Below are positions 7,636-15,106 of a stretch of DNA of 64,000 nucleotides, in pieces (position 1 is the stretch's first letter; every line of letters begins with the position of its first letter). The notes beneath the pieces were generated by a model. The model was not told where the DNA came from. It worked only from the letters and a program-made list of their open reading frames with translations, and did not search any database. The position numbers and the translations under genes are program-made. Source of the stretch: Methanolacinia petrolearia DSM 11571 (GTDB lineage: Archaea; Halobacteriota; Methanomicrobia; Methanomicrobiales; Methanomicrobiaceae); the NCBI RefSeq assembly GCF_000147875.1, contig NC_014507.1, forward strand, positions 2,480,001 to 2,544,000, read 5' to 3'.

Positions 7636-8870
7636 TGGCGATGAAGACAATGACCGGCGAAGACCTCATCGCCGCCTCGGTTGCGGTCTCGGCCGATATG
7701 GTGTATACCGTCCCCGGCTACCCCGTGACGTCACTCGGGGACAAGACAGGAGCGGAGTTCGTGATCAACGAGAAGACCGCACTCGAGTACGCGATTGGGG
7801 ACTCGCTCGCGGGAAAGAGATCGGTCGTTATCGTCAAGAACGCCGGGATGAACGCTCTCGCCGACCCGCTCGTAATTACCACGACACAGGGACTGAAGAA
7901 AGGCGTCCTCGTCATCGCCGGCGACGATACGGAGGCGAAGGGCTCCCAGAACAGGCAGGACTCAAGGTATTACGCGGAAGTTGCCGAGGTTCCTCTAATC
8001 GAACCCGACGAAAAAAGCCTGCACTGTGCGGTTGAATTCGGGCTCTCGGCCTCGGAGAAATATTCGAGGATCGCAATTCTCAGGGTGACACCCCGCATCC
8101 TGGATGTCGAAGTTAAGGGAATTGTAGTTCCGGCGGAGCGAGGGGACGGATCAGGCAGCCTCGCTGACCCGGCCCTGACAATGAAAGGCCGCTCACAGAA
8201 CGCCGACAATATCACACGGAAGATGTTCGCGAACTCGAAGTCCCCGGTGATCTATCCGCCAGCGATCCACCCGGACAGGGATCGCAAACCAGATGAAACC
8301 GGAAGGCAGTTCATCGCAGACCACAGGACCGCAACTCCCCCTCCCTTTACCAAAGAGCCGGAGACGATGGCGTCGAGGGGATTTTCACGCGGACTCTGCC
8401 CGAACTGCCCCTACAGACCGCTCTTCGATACGATCGCCGCGAGCGGAAGAGAGACGATCTGCGATACCGGATGCTCGCTGCTCGCAAAGAATCCGCCCTA
8501 CAACTTCGGCATCGCCAACTACGGGCTCGGGTCTTCCGTCGCGGTCGCGGCGAAGAGCACCGGCCTTGCACTACTCGGCGATTACGCCGTGCTTCATTCG
8601 GGGCTGAACTCCCTGATCGACATCTGGCAGAAGAGCCTCCCGATTCTCTGCGTAGTTCTCGTCAACCGGAGAGCAGCGATGACAGGGATGAAGGCCGTCG
8701 CAGACATCGCCCCGTATCTCGGGTGGGCGAAGCCTGTCCGGCTGGACTGCGGGGGCGGGTCGATGGAGATCATCGCGGAGAAGCTTGGAGAGAAGAGAGA
8801 AAAGCCGGAGATTATTCTGGTCTACGGGCAGTGCCCGGAAGGAGAGAGTCATGAAGCAGTTAAATGTTGA
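7635..8870 (+). CDS. IorA-like thiamine-diphosphate enzyme without ferredoxin domain; candidate 2-oxosuberate decarboxylase
   Basis: This 411-residue protein follows the alpha subunit of indolepyruvate ferredoxin oxidoreductase. Its pyrimidine domain has YTVPGYPVTSLGD, NEKTALEYAIGDSLAGKRSVV and GDDTEAKGSQNRQDSRYY. Its ThDP domain has CPNCPY, DTGCSLLAK, LGLGSSVAVAAK-like glycine segments and LLGDYAVLHSGLNSLID...NRRAAMTGM. True IorA is about 600 residues and ends in a two-cluster ferredoxin domain, which is missing here, so a non-oxidative 2-oxoacid decarboxylase is likely. It sits directly before aksA, overlapping it by 20 bases. The aks pathway ends in 2-oxosuberate, whose decarboxylase has, to my knowledge, not been firmly identified. 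The ATG at 7635 has GGAGG at a good distance. The substrate is inferred from context. Confidence 0.8.
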   Translation: MAMKTMTGEDLIAASVAVSADMVYTVPGYPVTSLGDKTGAEFVINEKTALEYAIGDSLAGKRSVVIVKNAGMNALADPLVITTTQGLKKGVLVIAGDDTEAKGSQNRQDSRYYAEVAEVPLIEPDEKSLHCAVEFGLSASEKYSRIAILRVTPRILDVEVKGIVVPAERGDGSGSLADPALTMKGRSQNADNITRKMFANSKSPVIYPPAIHPDRDRKPDETGRQFIADHRTATPPPFTKEPETMASRGFSRGLCPNCPYRPLFDTIAASGRETICDTGCSLLAKNPPYNFGIANYGLGSSVAVAAKSTGLALLGDYAVLHSGLNSLIDIWQKSLPILCVVLVNRRAAMTGMKAVADIAPYLGWAKPVRLDCGGGSMEIIAEKLGEKREKPEIILVYGQCPEGESHEAVKC

Positions 8871-9975
8871 GATATGCGACGTCACGCTGAGGGACGGGGA
8901 GCAGACCCCCGGAGTATCGTTCACCTGCCAGGAGAAGGTGAACATCGCCCGGAAGCTGGACGAGATCGGAGTGGAGGTGATCGAGGCGGGATTCCCGAAC
9001 ATCTCAGAACAGGAACGAGCGTGCGTGAAGACGGTAAAGGGCCTCGGGCTCGATGCAAGGATCTGCTGCCTTGCACGGGCGGTCCGCGAGGATGTCGATG
9101 CAGCAATAGACTGCGACGTCGATCTCGTGAGCATCTTCTTCGCTACATCCGATCTCCACATCAGGATCAAATACAAAAAATCACGCGAGGAGATGCTCGA
9201 ACAGGCGCTCGGGATGGTCGATTACGCGGTCGACCACGGGCTGAACGTGCGATTCTCGGCGGAGGAAGGGTCGAGGACGGATACGGAGTTTTTGAAGGAG
9301 ATGTTCAGGCAGGGTGCGGAGAGAAAGGCGGCATACTCCAGCTTCGCAGATACGGTCGGGTGCATGACGCCGCTGGAGATCTTCAACATCGTGACCGAAT
9401 TGAAGGCCGGACTGAAGAACCCGCTCTGCGTCCACTGCCACAACGATATGGGTTTTGCCAGTGCGAACACGTTCACTGCGGCACAGGCGGGGGCGTTCCA
9501 GCTCCACACGACGGTCAACGGGATCGGCGAGAGGGCGGGGAACGCAAGCCTCGAAGAGGTGCTCGTCGCCCTGAGGATGAAGAACGGCATCGAAAGATAC
9601 GACCTCACAAAGCTACAGGAGATCTCGAAGATGGTCGAAGAGTATTCGGGAATTAAGGTCGCAAAGACGAAGGCTGTCGTCGGCGAGCATGCATTCGCAC
9701 ACGAGAGCGGCATCCACATCGCCGCGATACTCGAAGACCCGGCGACATACGAGTACTTCATGCCCGAGATGGTCGGCGGCGAAAGACATTTCGTCCTCGG
9801 GAAGCACACGGGCAGGAAGGCTCTCGCACATGTCGTAAGCACCCTCGGCTGCGAACTCTCCCCGGCGGAGTCCGACTGGGTTCTCGAGCAGATCAAGGAG
9901 CGAAGTGCGGGGAAATGTTCTATCACTCCCGAGATGCTTCTGAATCTCATCAAAAGATCGAAGGAGTGTGCCTGA
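8851..9975 (+). CDS. aksA: Homocitrate synthase (AksA)
   Basis: AksA condenses acetyl-CoA with 2-oxoglutarate and then with the longer 2-oxoacids, beginning each chain-extension round towards 2-oxosuberate for coenzyme B. The 374-residue protein shows the HMGL/isopropylmalate-synthase barrel. It has the N-terminal CDVTLRDGEQTPGVSF, the metal-site HCHNDMGFASANT, the GIGERAGNASLEEV motif, and HAFAHESGIHIAAIL followed by LGKHTGRKAL. It lacks the C-terminal regulatory domain of LeuA, as expected for AksA. It starts inside the end of the IorA-like gene, with GGAAGGAGAG upstream, and aksD follows six bases after its stop. Assignment to AksA rather than NifV or LeuA rests on the adjacent aksD/E/F. 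Confidence 0.92.
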   Translation: MKQLNVEICDVTLRDGEQTPGVSFTCQEKVNIARKLDEIGVEVIEAGFPNISEQERACVKTVKGLGLDARICCLARAVREDVDAAIDCDVDLVSIFFATSDLHIRIKYKKSREEMLEQALGMVDYAVDHGLNVRFSAEEGSRTDTEFLKEMFRQGAERKAAYSSFADTVGCMTPLEIFNIVTELKAGLKNPLCVHCHNDMGFASANTFTAAQAGAFQLHTTVNGIGERAGNASLEEVLVALRMKNGIERYDLTKLQEISKMVEEYSGIKVAKTKAVVGEHAFAHESGIHIAAILEDPATYEYFMPEMVGGERHFVLGKHTGRKALAHVVSTLGCELSPAESDWVLEQIKERSAGKCSITPEMLLNLIKRSKECA

Positions 9976-9981
9976 GGGAAG

Positions 9982-11193
9982 ATGGCGACATTATCGGAAA
10001 GACTGCTGGGGTCCCCCGAAGGCTCCTTCACGGATCTTGAACTTAGCAGGGCGTATGCTCATGACGGAACCGGCCTCCAGGCACTTTTATCCTTCCTCCG
10101 GATGCAGACGAAGGTCCGTTCCCCGGAAAAGATCTCTATAATATACGATCACATCGTCCCGGCGAACAACAGCGAGACGGCGAACCTCCAGCACGAGCTC
10201 AGGGATTTTTCAAAGGAGGCGGGTTTCGACTTCCGCGATATCGGCGAAGGGATCTGCCACCAGGTGATGAGCGAAGGGGTGTGCCTCCCCGGGGAGGTCG
10301 TCGTAGGTGCGGATTCGCACACCTGCACCCTCGGGGCTTTCGGGGCCTTTGCGACCGGTGTCGGTGCGACGGACATGGCTGCGATCTGGGCGACTGGCGA
10401 GACATGGTTCAGGGTCCCGCAGACGACAGGCGTCATCCTCGAAGGCAGGCTGAAAGGACATGCCGAACCGAAGGATGTCGCACTGACCTACGTGACCCGT
10501 CTCGGGATGGACGGTGCGACCTACAGGGCGATCGAGTTCACAGGCGAAGGAGCCGCAACGACCGCGATGGAAGGGAGGCTAACGATCTGCAACATGGCGA
10601 TCGAGGCCGGTGCGAAGGCGGGACTCTTCTATTCGGATGAAAAAACGGTATCGTACCTTGCCGAGTTCGGGAAAGACGCGGACCGGCAGGAGCCTGAGGA
10701 CTGCACATATGCCGACGAACTCTACCTCGATCTCGACGATATCGTCCCGTCGATCTCCGCCCCGCACAGGGTGGACAACGCGGTCCCGGTCGACAAATAC
10801 GAGGGAACGCCTCTCGACCAGGTATTCGTCGGGACGTGCACGAACGGACGTTACGAAGATCTCAAACGTTTCGCGGATATCGTCAGGGGAAAGAAGGTCG
10901 CCGTAAGAACAATCGTCGTCCCTGCGTCGAAGACCGCCCTCCAAAAATGCATAGAGACTGGCGTTCTTTCGGATATCGTCGCAGCAGGCTGTTCGATCGG
11001 AACGCCGGGATGCGGCCCGTGCCTCGGTGCACATATGGGTGTGCTCGGCGAAGGAGAGGTCGGCCTCTCGACGGCGAACAGGAACTTCAAGAACAGGATG
11101 GGTGTCGGTGCAGAGTATTACCTCTGCTCTCCCTCGACCGCCGCTGCGAGTGCACTGAAAGGCGAGATCGCGAGCCCGGAGGAGAAGAGGTGA
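9982..11193 (+). CDS. aksD: Homoaconitase large subunit (AksD)
   Basis: AksD with AksE dehydrates and rehydrates homocitrate and its longer homologues to the isomers. The 403-residue sequence is a LeuC/aconitase large subunit. It has the early YDHIVPANNSETA, VVGADSHTCTLGAFGAFATGVGATDMA, and the cluster-binding cysteines in VFVGTCTNGRYEDL and CSIGTPGCGPCLGAHMG. The terminal RNFKNRMGVGAEYYLCSP is also typical. It is preceded by aksA with a six-base gap (GAGGGAAG RBS) and followed by aksE with overlapping or near-overlapping starts. The homoaconitase assignment, rather than isopropylmalate isomerase, depends on operon context because the families are very similar. Confidence 0.92.
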   Translation: MATLSERLLGSPEGSFTDLELSRAYAHDGTGLQALLSFLRMQTKVRSPEKISIIYDHIVPANNSETANLQHELRDFSKEAGFDFRDIGEGICHQVMSEGVCLPGEVVVGADSHTCTLGAFGAFATGVGATDMAAIWATGETWFRVPQTTGVILEGRLKGHAEPKDVALTYVTRLGMDGATYRAIEFTGEGAATTAMEGRLTICNMAIEAGAKAGLFYSDEKTVSYLAEFGKDADRQEPEDCTYADELYLDLDDIVPSISAPHRVDNAVPVDKYEGTPLDQVFVGTCTNGRYEDLKRFADIVRGKKVAVRTIVVPASKTALQKCIETGVLSDIVAAGCSIGTPGCGPCLGAHMGVLGEGEVGLSTANRNFKNRMGVGAEYYLCSPSTAAASALKGEIASPEEKR

Positions 11194-11198
11194 GTAAG

Positions 11199-11690
11199 GT
11201 GAGCGATAGTAATTCCATAAAGGGATCGGGCCATGCGGTCTGCGTCGGCGACGACGTGGATACCGACATGATCATCGCGGGAAGATACCTGCGGACCAAG
11301 AACAAAAATCTCTGGGCGGAACATGCATTCGAGGACTACGACCCGACCATTGCCGGGAGGCTTTCGGGCTCGGTTATAGTCGCTGGCAAGAACTTCGGCT
11401 GCGGATCGTCACGCGAACAGGCGGCAGCGGCGCTAAAGGCCGCGGGCGTGAAGGCGGTCATCGCAAAGTCGTTCGCACGGATATTCTTCAGGAACGCGAT
11501 CAACCTCGGCATTCCGCTCTTCGAGGTTGCAGGTTTCGAATGCAAAGACGGCAAAGAGGTATCCTTCGATCTCGAAGATGCAGTGGTGGAGTGCGGCGGC
11601 CGGAGTTACGAAAGTGTCCGGCTCTCGGACAGGATGAACGAGATCATCGCGGCAGGCGGGCTCATCGAGTACCTCGGGAGGAGGAAGTGA
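11199..11690 (+). CDS. aksE: Homoaconitase small subunit (AksE)
   Basis: This is the swivel-domain partner of AksD. The protein of about 163 residues contains the family segments CVGDDVDTDMIIAGRYL, IVAGKNFGCGSSREQAAAAL, and VIAKSFARIFFRNAINLGIPL, which shape substrate binding across the subunit interface. The GTG at 11199 is preferred because GAGGTGA (11187-11193, overlapping the aksD stop) lies at the right distance; a GTG at 11190 overlapping the aksD stop is the alternative. The next gene starts inside its stop codon. Identification is firm; chain-length specificity cannot be read from sequence. Confidence 0.92.
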   Translation: MSDSNSIKGSGHAVCVGDDVDTDMIIAGRYLRTKNKNLWAEHAFEDYDPTIAGRLSGSVIVAGKNFGCGSSREQAAAALKAAGVKAVIAKSFARIFFRNAINLGIPLFEVAGFECKDGKEVSFDLEDAVVECGGRSYESVRLSDRMNEIIAAGGLIEYLGRRK

Positions 11691-12493
11691 TCTTTCCCCG
11701 GCACTGCAAGGAGGTCGGCTATGCCTCGGGGATGCCGCTCGGCAAAAAGGTGTACTTCCTGAGCAGGTACCTGATCGTCGAGACGGACGGCGGATACGAG
11801 ATCGGCGAGGTCCGGTTCGTTCCCGGCGGAACCGGGCTGATGAGAGATGTCGAGGAGTATGTATGCCTCGCGGATGCTGCCGATACCACGGTCTGGCCGG
11901 ATAAGGTCATTCTTCACAACAGGGCCGACCTGATAAAAAAAGCCGCATCGACGGGGAAGAAGGCTGTAATTTTCAGGGGGATCGACGAGCACATGAGTTT
12001 CGTAATCGATCCCGACCCTTCGGCCCTCCTGGAGGTTCATCTCTACGATGCAAAACCCCCGGTCGCAGTTCTCTCGGAGACCGCGAAGAAACTCGAAGCC
12101 GCCGGGCTCTTCGGGCAGGAGGAGATCGAGTTCGTCCACCACATCATCGATATAGAGAAGATCGAGGCCGAGGTCTACCCGTGCAGAGCCGGAGGGTTCG
12201 AGAAGACCCTCGACAACGACAGGCCGGAGCAGGGGGAGAGGATCGCAGGATGCCTGACCGCAAGGCAGTTTCTCGCAGAGGAGTACGGGGAGGGTTTTGA
12301 TGTGATCAACACGTGCCCCGCCGATCGTGCGGAAGAGGAGCCGTTCGTTGCAAGATGCTGCCGTTCGGAAAGGGCCGGAAAGGTCGACGGTAAGGCCGGG
12401 TGGATCGTTCACTGGGGCGCCTCGCCGAAGGATATCGCAGATGCGATCTTCGCAGTCGTCGCGGCATACAGGGAGAAGGAGGCGAATAAATGA
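11687..12493 (+). CDS. Unknown 268-residue protein between aksE and aksF
   Basis: I do not recognise a characterised family. The protein starts with GTG overlapping the aksE stop (GTGA) and its own stop overlaps the aksF start, so it is fully embedded in the operon. It is soluble, with no signal peptide or membrane segment. Visible features are an N-terminal IFPRHCKEVGYASG, a central HHIIDIEKIEAEVYPC, INTCPADRAEEEPFVARCC with close cysteines, and a C-terminal AGWIVHWGASPKDIADAIF. The cysteines at CP and CC could hold metal or act in sulfur transfer. Its place between two pathway enzymes makes it a candidate for a coenzyme B step or an assembly factor; that is inference. Confidence 0.8.
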   Translation: MIFPRHCKEVGYASGMPLGKKVYFLSRYLIVETDGGYEIGEVRFVPGGTGLMRDVEEYVCLADAADTTVWPDKVILHNRADLIKKAASTGKKAVIFRGIDEHMSFVIDPDPSALLEVHLYDAKPPVAVLSETAKKLEAAGLFGQEEIEFVHHIIDIEKIEAEVYPCRAGGFEKTLDNDRPEQGERIAGCLTARQFLAEEYGEGFDVINTCPADRAEEEPFVARCCRSERAGKVDGKAGWIVHWGASPKDIADAIFAVVAAYREKEANK

Positions 12494-13446
12494 GAATCGC
12501 AATTGCGCCCGGAGACGGGATCGGGAAGGAGGTCATCCCTGTCGCCCGCCGGATTCTTGAGATGCTCCTTCCCGGTGCCGAGTTCTTCGACGTGGAGCTT
12601 GGATACGAGAAATGGAAGCGGACCGGTTCGGCCTGCACGGATGAAGATATCGGGGCTCTCAAGGATTCGGATGCGATACTCTTCGGTGCTGTGACGACAC
12701 CACCCGATCCGTGCTATTCCAGCGTCCTGCTCAGGATACGAAAGGAGCTCGACCTCTATGCAAATCTCCGGCCTGTTTGCGGTGACGGTTTCGATATCAT
12801 GATCGTCAGGGAGAACACCGAAGGACTCTACTCCGGGATCGAGGAGATCGGGACTGAGAGGTCGACGACCCTTCGGGTGGTGACAAGAAAGGGAAGCGAG
12901 AGGATCGCCCGGTGTGCCTGCGGGCTTGCGAAGGAGAGACGGAACTCGCTTGTCATCGGAAACAAGGCGAACGTCCTGAAATCGGACGTCCTCTTCAGGG
13001 ACACCTGCCTTTCCGTTGCGGCGGAGGAGGGCGTTTCTGCCAGGACGGCATACATCGACGCCCTTACACTCGATGTCCTCATGCATCCCGCCAATTATGA
13101 CGTGATCGTAACGACGAACATCTTCGGCGATATACTCAGCGATGCCTGTGGCTATCTCACCGGCGGCCTCGGGATGCTCCCCAGTGCGAACATCGGCGAG
13201 AAATACGCGTTCTTCGAGCCTGTCCACGGGAGTGCTCCCGATATCGCAGGAAAGGGAATCGCGAACCCGATCGCTGCAATACGGAGTGCGGCGATGCTGC
13301 TTGCTCATCTCGGGCGGACGGAGGAGGCAGAGGCCGTTGAGGATGCGGTCGGGTTCGTTCTTGCGGCAGGGATCAAGACACCTGATCTCGGCGGGGATTC
13401 TTCGACGGAAGAGGTTGGAGAAGCTGTCATAAAGAGACTTTCCTGA
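12490..13446 (+). CDS. aksF: Homoisocitrate dehydrogenase (AksF)
   Basis: AksF oxidatively decarboxylates homoisocitrate and its longer homologues, closing each elongation round on the way to 2-oxosuberate. The 318-residue protein is a short isocitrate/isopropylmalate-dehydrogenase family member. It has the start MRIAIAPGDGIGKEVIP, the substrate-binding MIVRENTEGLYSGIEE, and NKANVLKSDVLFRDTC. The metal/cofactor stretch YDVIVTTNIFGDILSDACGYLTGGLGM and the late FEPVHGSAPDIAGKGIANP are also present. It overlaps the 268-residue gene by four bases and is the last gene of the operon. A hairpin at 13476-13499 may end the transcript. Assignment to AksF over LeuB rests on the operon. Confidence 0.92.
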   Translation: MRIAIAPGDGIGKEVIPVARRILEMLLPGAEFFDVELGYEKWKRTGSACTDEDIGALKDSDAILFGAVTTPPDPCYSSVLLRIRKELDLYANLRPVCGDGFDIMIVRENTEGLYSGIEEIGTERSTTLRVVTRKGSERIARCACGLAKERRNSLVIGNKANVLKSDVLFRDTCLSVAAEEGVSARTAYIDALTLDVLMHPANYDVIVTTNIFGDILSDACGYLTGGLGMLPSANIGEKYAFFEPVHGSAPDIAGKGIANPIAAIRSAAMLLAHLGRTEEAEAVEDAVGFVLAAGIKTPDLGGDSSTEEVGEAVIKRLS

Positions 13447-13475
13447 CTTTACAGGAAGTCTGAAAGAAATAAAAA

Positions 13476-13499
13476 GGGGCCGGACTGAACCCGGTCTCC
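13476..13499 (+). terminator. Hairpin after aksF
   Basis: GGGGCCGG and CCGGTCTCC form an imperfect stem around ACTGAAC, beginning about 30 bases after the aksF stop and followed by an AT-rich stretch with T-runs. It probably marks the end of the coenzyme B operon. Confidence 0.45.
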
Positions 13500-13587
13500 T
13501 ACAATTTTAAAAAATATTAAATTTTGCTGATTTTGTAAAAAATTATAAATACACGATTGACCTATCCACTCCCTTGAGCTGATTGCT

Positions 13588-13959
13588 ATGCCACCAGTCA
13601 GATTAAATGCAGTAAAATTCCAGAAGGCAATTATCGACCGTGACATCCTGGTCAGATACCTTGTGGTTATAGACTGGCCTAATGAAAGGCTCGGGGACAT
13701 CGTCAAGGTCTCCCCGACCAGTGAATTCAACAAATACATCGCACAGATGCTGAACACCTATATCAACAAAAACCAAATCCCGGACATGGAGGTCGCCCCG
13801 GCGATAATGAACATGGCCGACGACTATCTTACAGGGAACGATATAGTGCTTAAAGCAGGGGATTATTACGCACTCCAGACTCACTTCAGGAATATGAAGA
13901 AGACGACTTCCAGGACCACTGCTGCCACTGCGACTCGCAAGAAAACCGCTGCCAAATAA
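13588..13959 (+). CDS. Small protein with basic Lys/Thr-rich tail, unknown function
   Basis: I do not recognise this 123-residue protein. Residues 1-100 look folded and soluble (RDILVRYLVVIDWPNERLGDIVKVSPTSEFN, at most 20 residues of which repeat no pattern). The last 20 or so residues form a low-complexity tail of lysine, threonine, alanine and arginine, ending KKTAAK, as in nucleic-acid-binding tails. A TATA box (TTATAAAT, about 13543) lies 40 bases upstream of the ATG. It has no cysteine, so it is unlikely to be a thioether peptide for the radical SAM gene that follows 70 bases later. DNA or RNA binding is a guess from the tail. Confidence 0.7.
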   Translation: MPPVRLNAVKFQKAIIDRDILVRYLVVIDWPNERLGDIVKVSPTSEFNKYIAQMLNTYINKNQIPDMEVAPAIMNMADDYLTGNDIVLKAGDYYALQTHFRNMKKTTSRTTAATATRKKTAAK

Positions 13960-14029
13960 CAGCGTGGGAATTCAATAACCGGGGACTAGAGAGGGACTTC
14001 TCCTTCCTGCCCCCTCTTAAAGGCATTTT

Positions 14030-15061
14030 ATGAATTTTGAAGTATTTCCTTTGATCATCGGCTGGGAACTGACCCTCGAATGCAATATGCGATGCAGACA
14101 TTGCGGTTCCACGGCGGGTGCAAAAAGGCCTAATGAACTGACGACAAAAGAGGCCCTCGATCTCTGCGACCAGTTCCCCGATCTCCTCGTCCAGGAAGTT
14201 GATATTACAGGCGGCGAGCCCCTGCTGAGAAAAGACTGGACGATTATTGCAGGACACCTCCAGGATCTCGGCATTCCTGTAAACATACTGACGAACGGAC
14301 TGGTTATGGACAGCGAGATGATCGCGAAGATGAAGGAGCTGGACATCAGGGCGGTGGGCCTGAGCATCGACGGACTCCGGGAGGTTCACGACCGGTTCCG
14401 CAACTACAGGGGCTCATACGAAAAAACGCTGAACGCGATGCGGCTGATGCAGGAGGCGGGGATAAAGTACAATATCATCACGACCGTAAACAAAGAGAAT
14501 CTCGGCCAGCTCCCTGCGATGCACGATGTCTTCAGGGATCTCGGTGTTCGCCACTGGCGTCTCCAGCCGCTGATTCCGATGGGGCGTGCACTCCAGAACC
14601 CGGGTCTCGAACTGAACGACGAGGACATGCTCGCCCTCGGGAATTTTATCAGGAAGCAGGCCGCAGATCCCGATCCCGTCAACCCGGACATCATGTGCAG
14701 CGACGGGCTGGAGTATGTTAAACCCGGCATCGGCGGACCGTGGAGAGGATGCCCCGGCGGGATCATCTCGTGCGGGATCATGAGTGACGGCCGGGTCAAG
14801 GGCTGCCTCTCCCTCCCGGACGAGGTCTGCGAGGGAAATATCCGCGACAGGGATCTCTGGGACATCTGGTTCGATCCCGCCTCTTTTGCTTATACGAGAT
14901 ATTTCAACCAGGAGGATGCAGGCCCCCTGTGTACCGGGTGCGAGAAATTGGGAGACTGCCAGGGCGGGTGCTCTTCGAGTTCGTATACGGGAACGGGGAT
15001 ATTTCACAACGATCCGGTGTGCTTTTTCAGGGCCGAACATAATCAAAACAAATTCACATAA
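14030..15061 (+). CDS. Radical SAM/SPASM-type protein
   Basis: This 343-residue enzyme has the radical SAM motif CNMRCRHC near residue 19 with almost no N-terminal extension, then ITGGEPLLRKDW and LSIDGLREVHDRFRNYRGSY. Its C-terminal part has cysteines in CPGGIISCGIMSDGRVKGC and CTGCEKLGDCQGGC, the SPASM or twitch type that binds extra [4Fe-4S] clusters in peptide- and cofactor-modifying enzymes. The short N-terminus is like the AhbC/AhbD, MoaA-like and PqqE groups. It has no recognisable peptide substrate next to it. The likely substrate is unknown. It stands alone after the basic-tailed small gene. Confidence 0.82.
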   Translation: MNFEVFPLIIGWELTLECNMRCRHCGSTAGAKRPNELTTKEALDLCDQFPDLLVQEVDITGGEPLLRKDWTIIAGHLQDLGIPVNILTNGLVMDSEMIAKMKELDIRAVGLSIDGLREVHDRFRNYRGSYEKTLNAMRLMQEAGIKYNIITTVNKENLGQLPAMHDVFRDLGVRHWRLQPLIPMGRALQNPGLELNDEDMLALGNFIRKQAADPDPVNPDIMCSDGLEYVKPGIGGPWRGCPGGIISCGIMSDGRVKGCLSLPDEVCEGNIRDRDLWDIWFDPASFAYTRYFNQEDAGPLCTGCEKLGDCQGGCSSSSYTGTGIFHNDPVCFFRAEHNQNKFT

Positions 15062-15106
15062 AAATCCTTTTTCCCCCGGCGGGCAGAATAGTTAATACTG
15101 GTTCTT

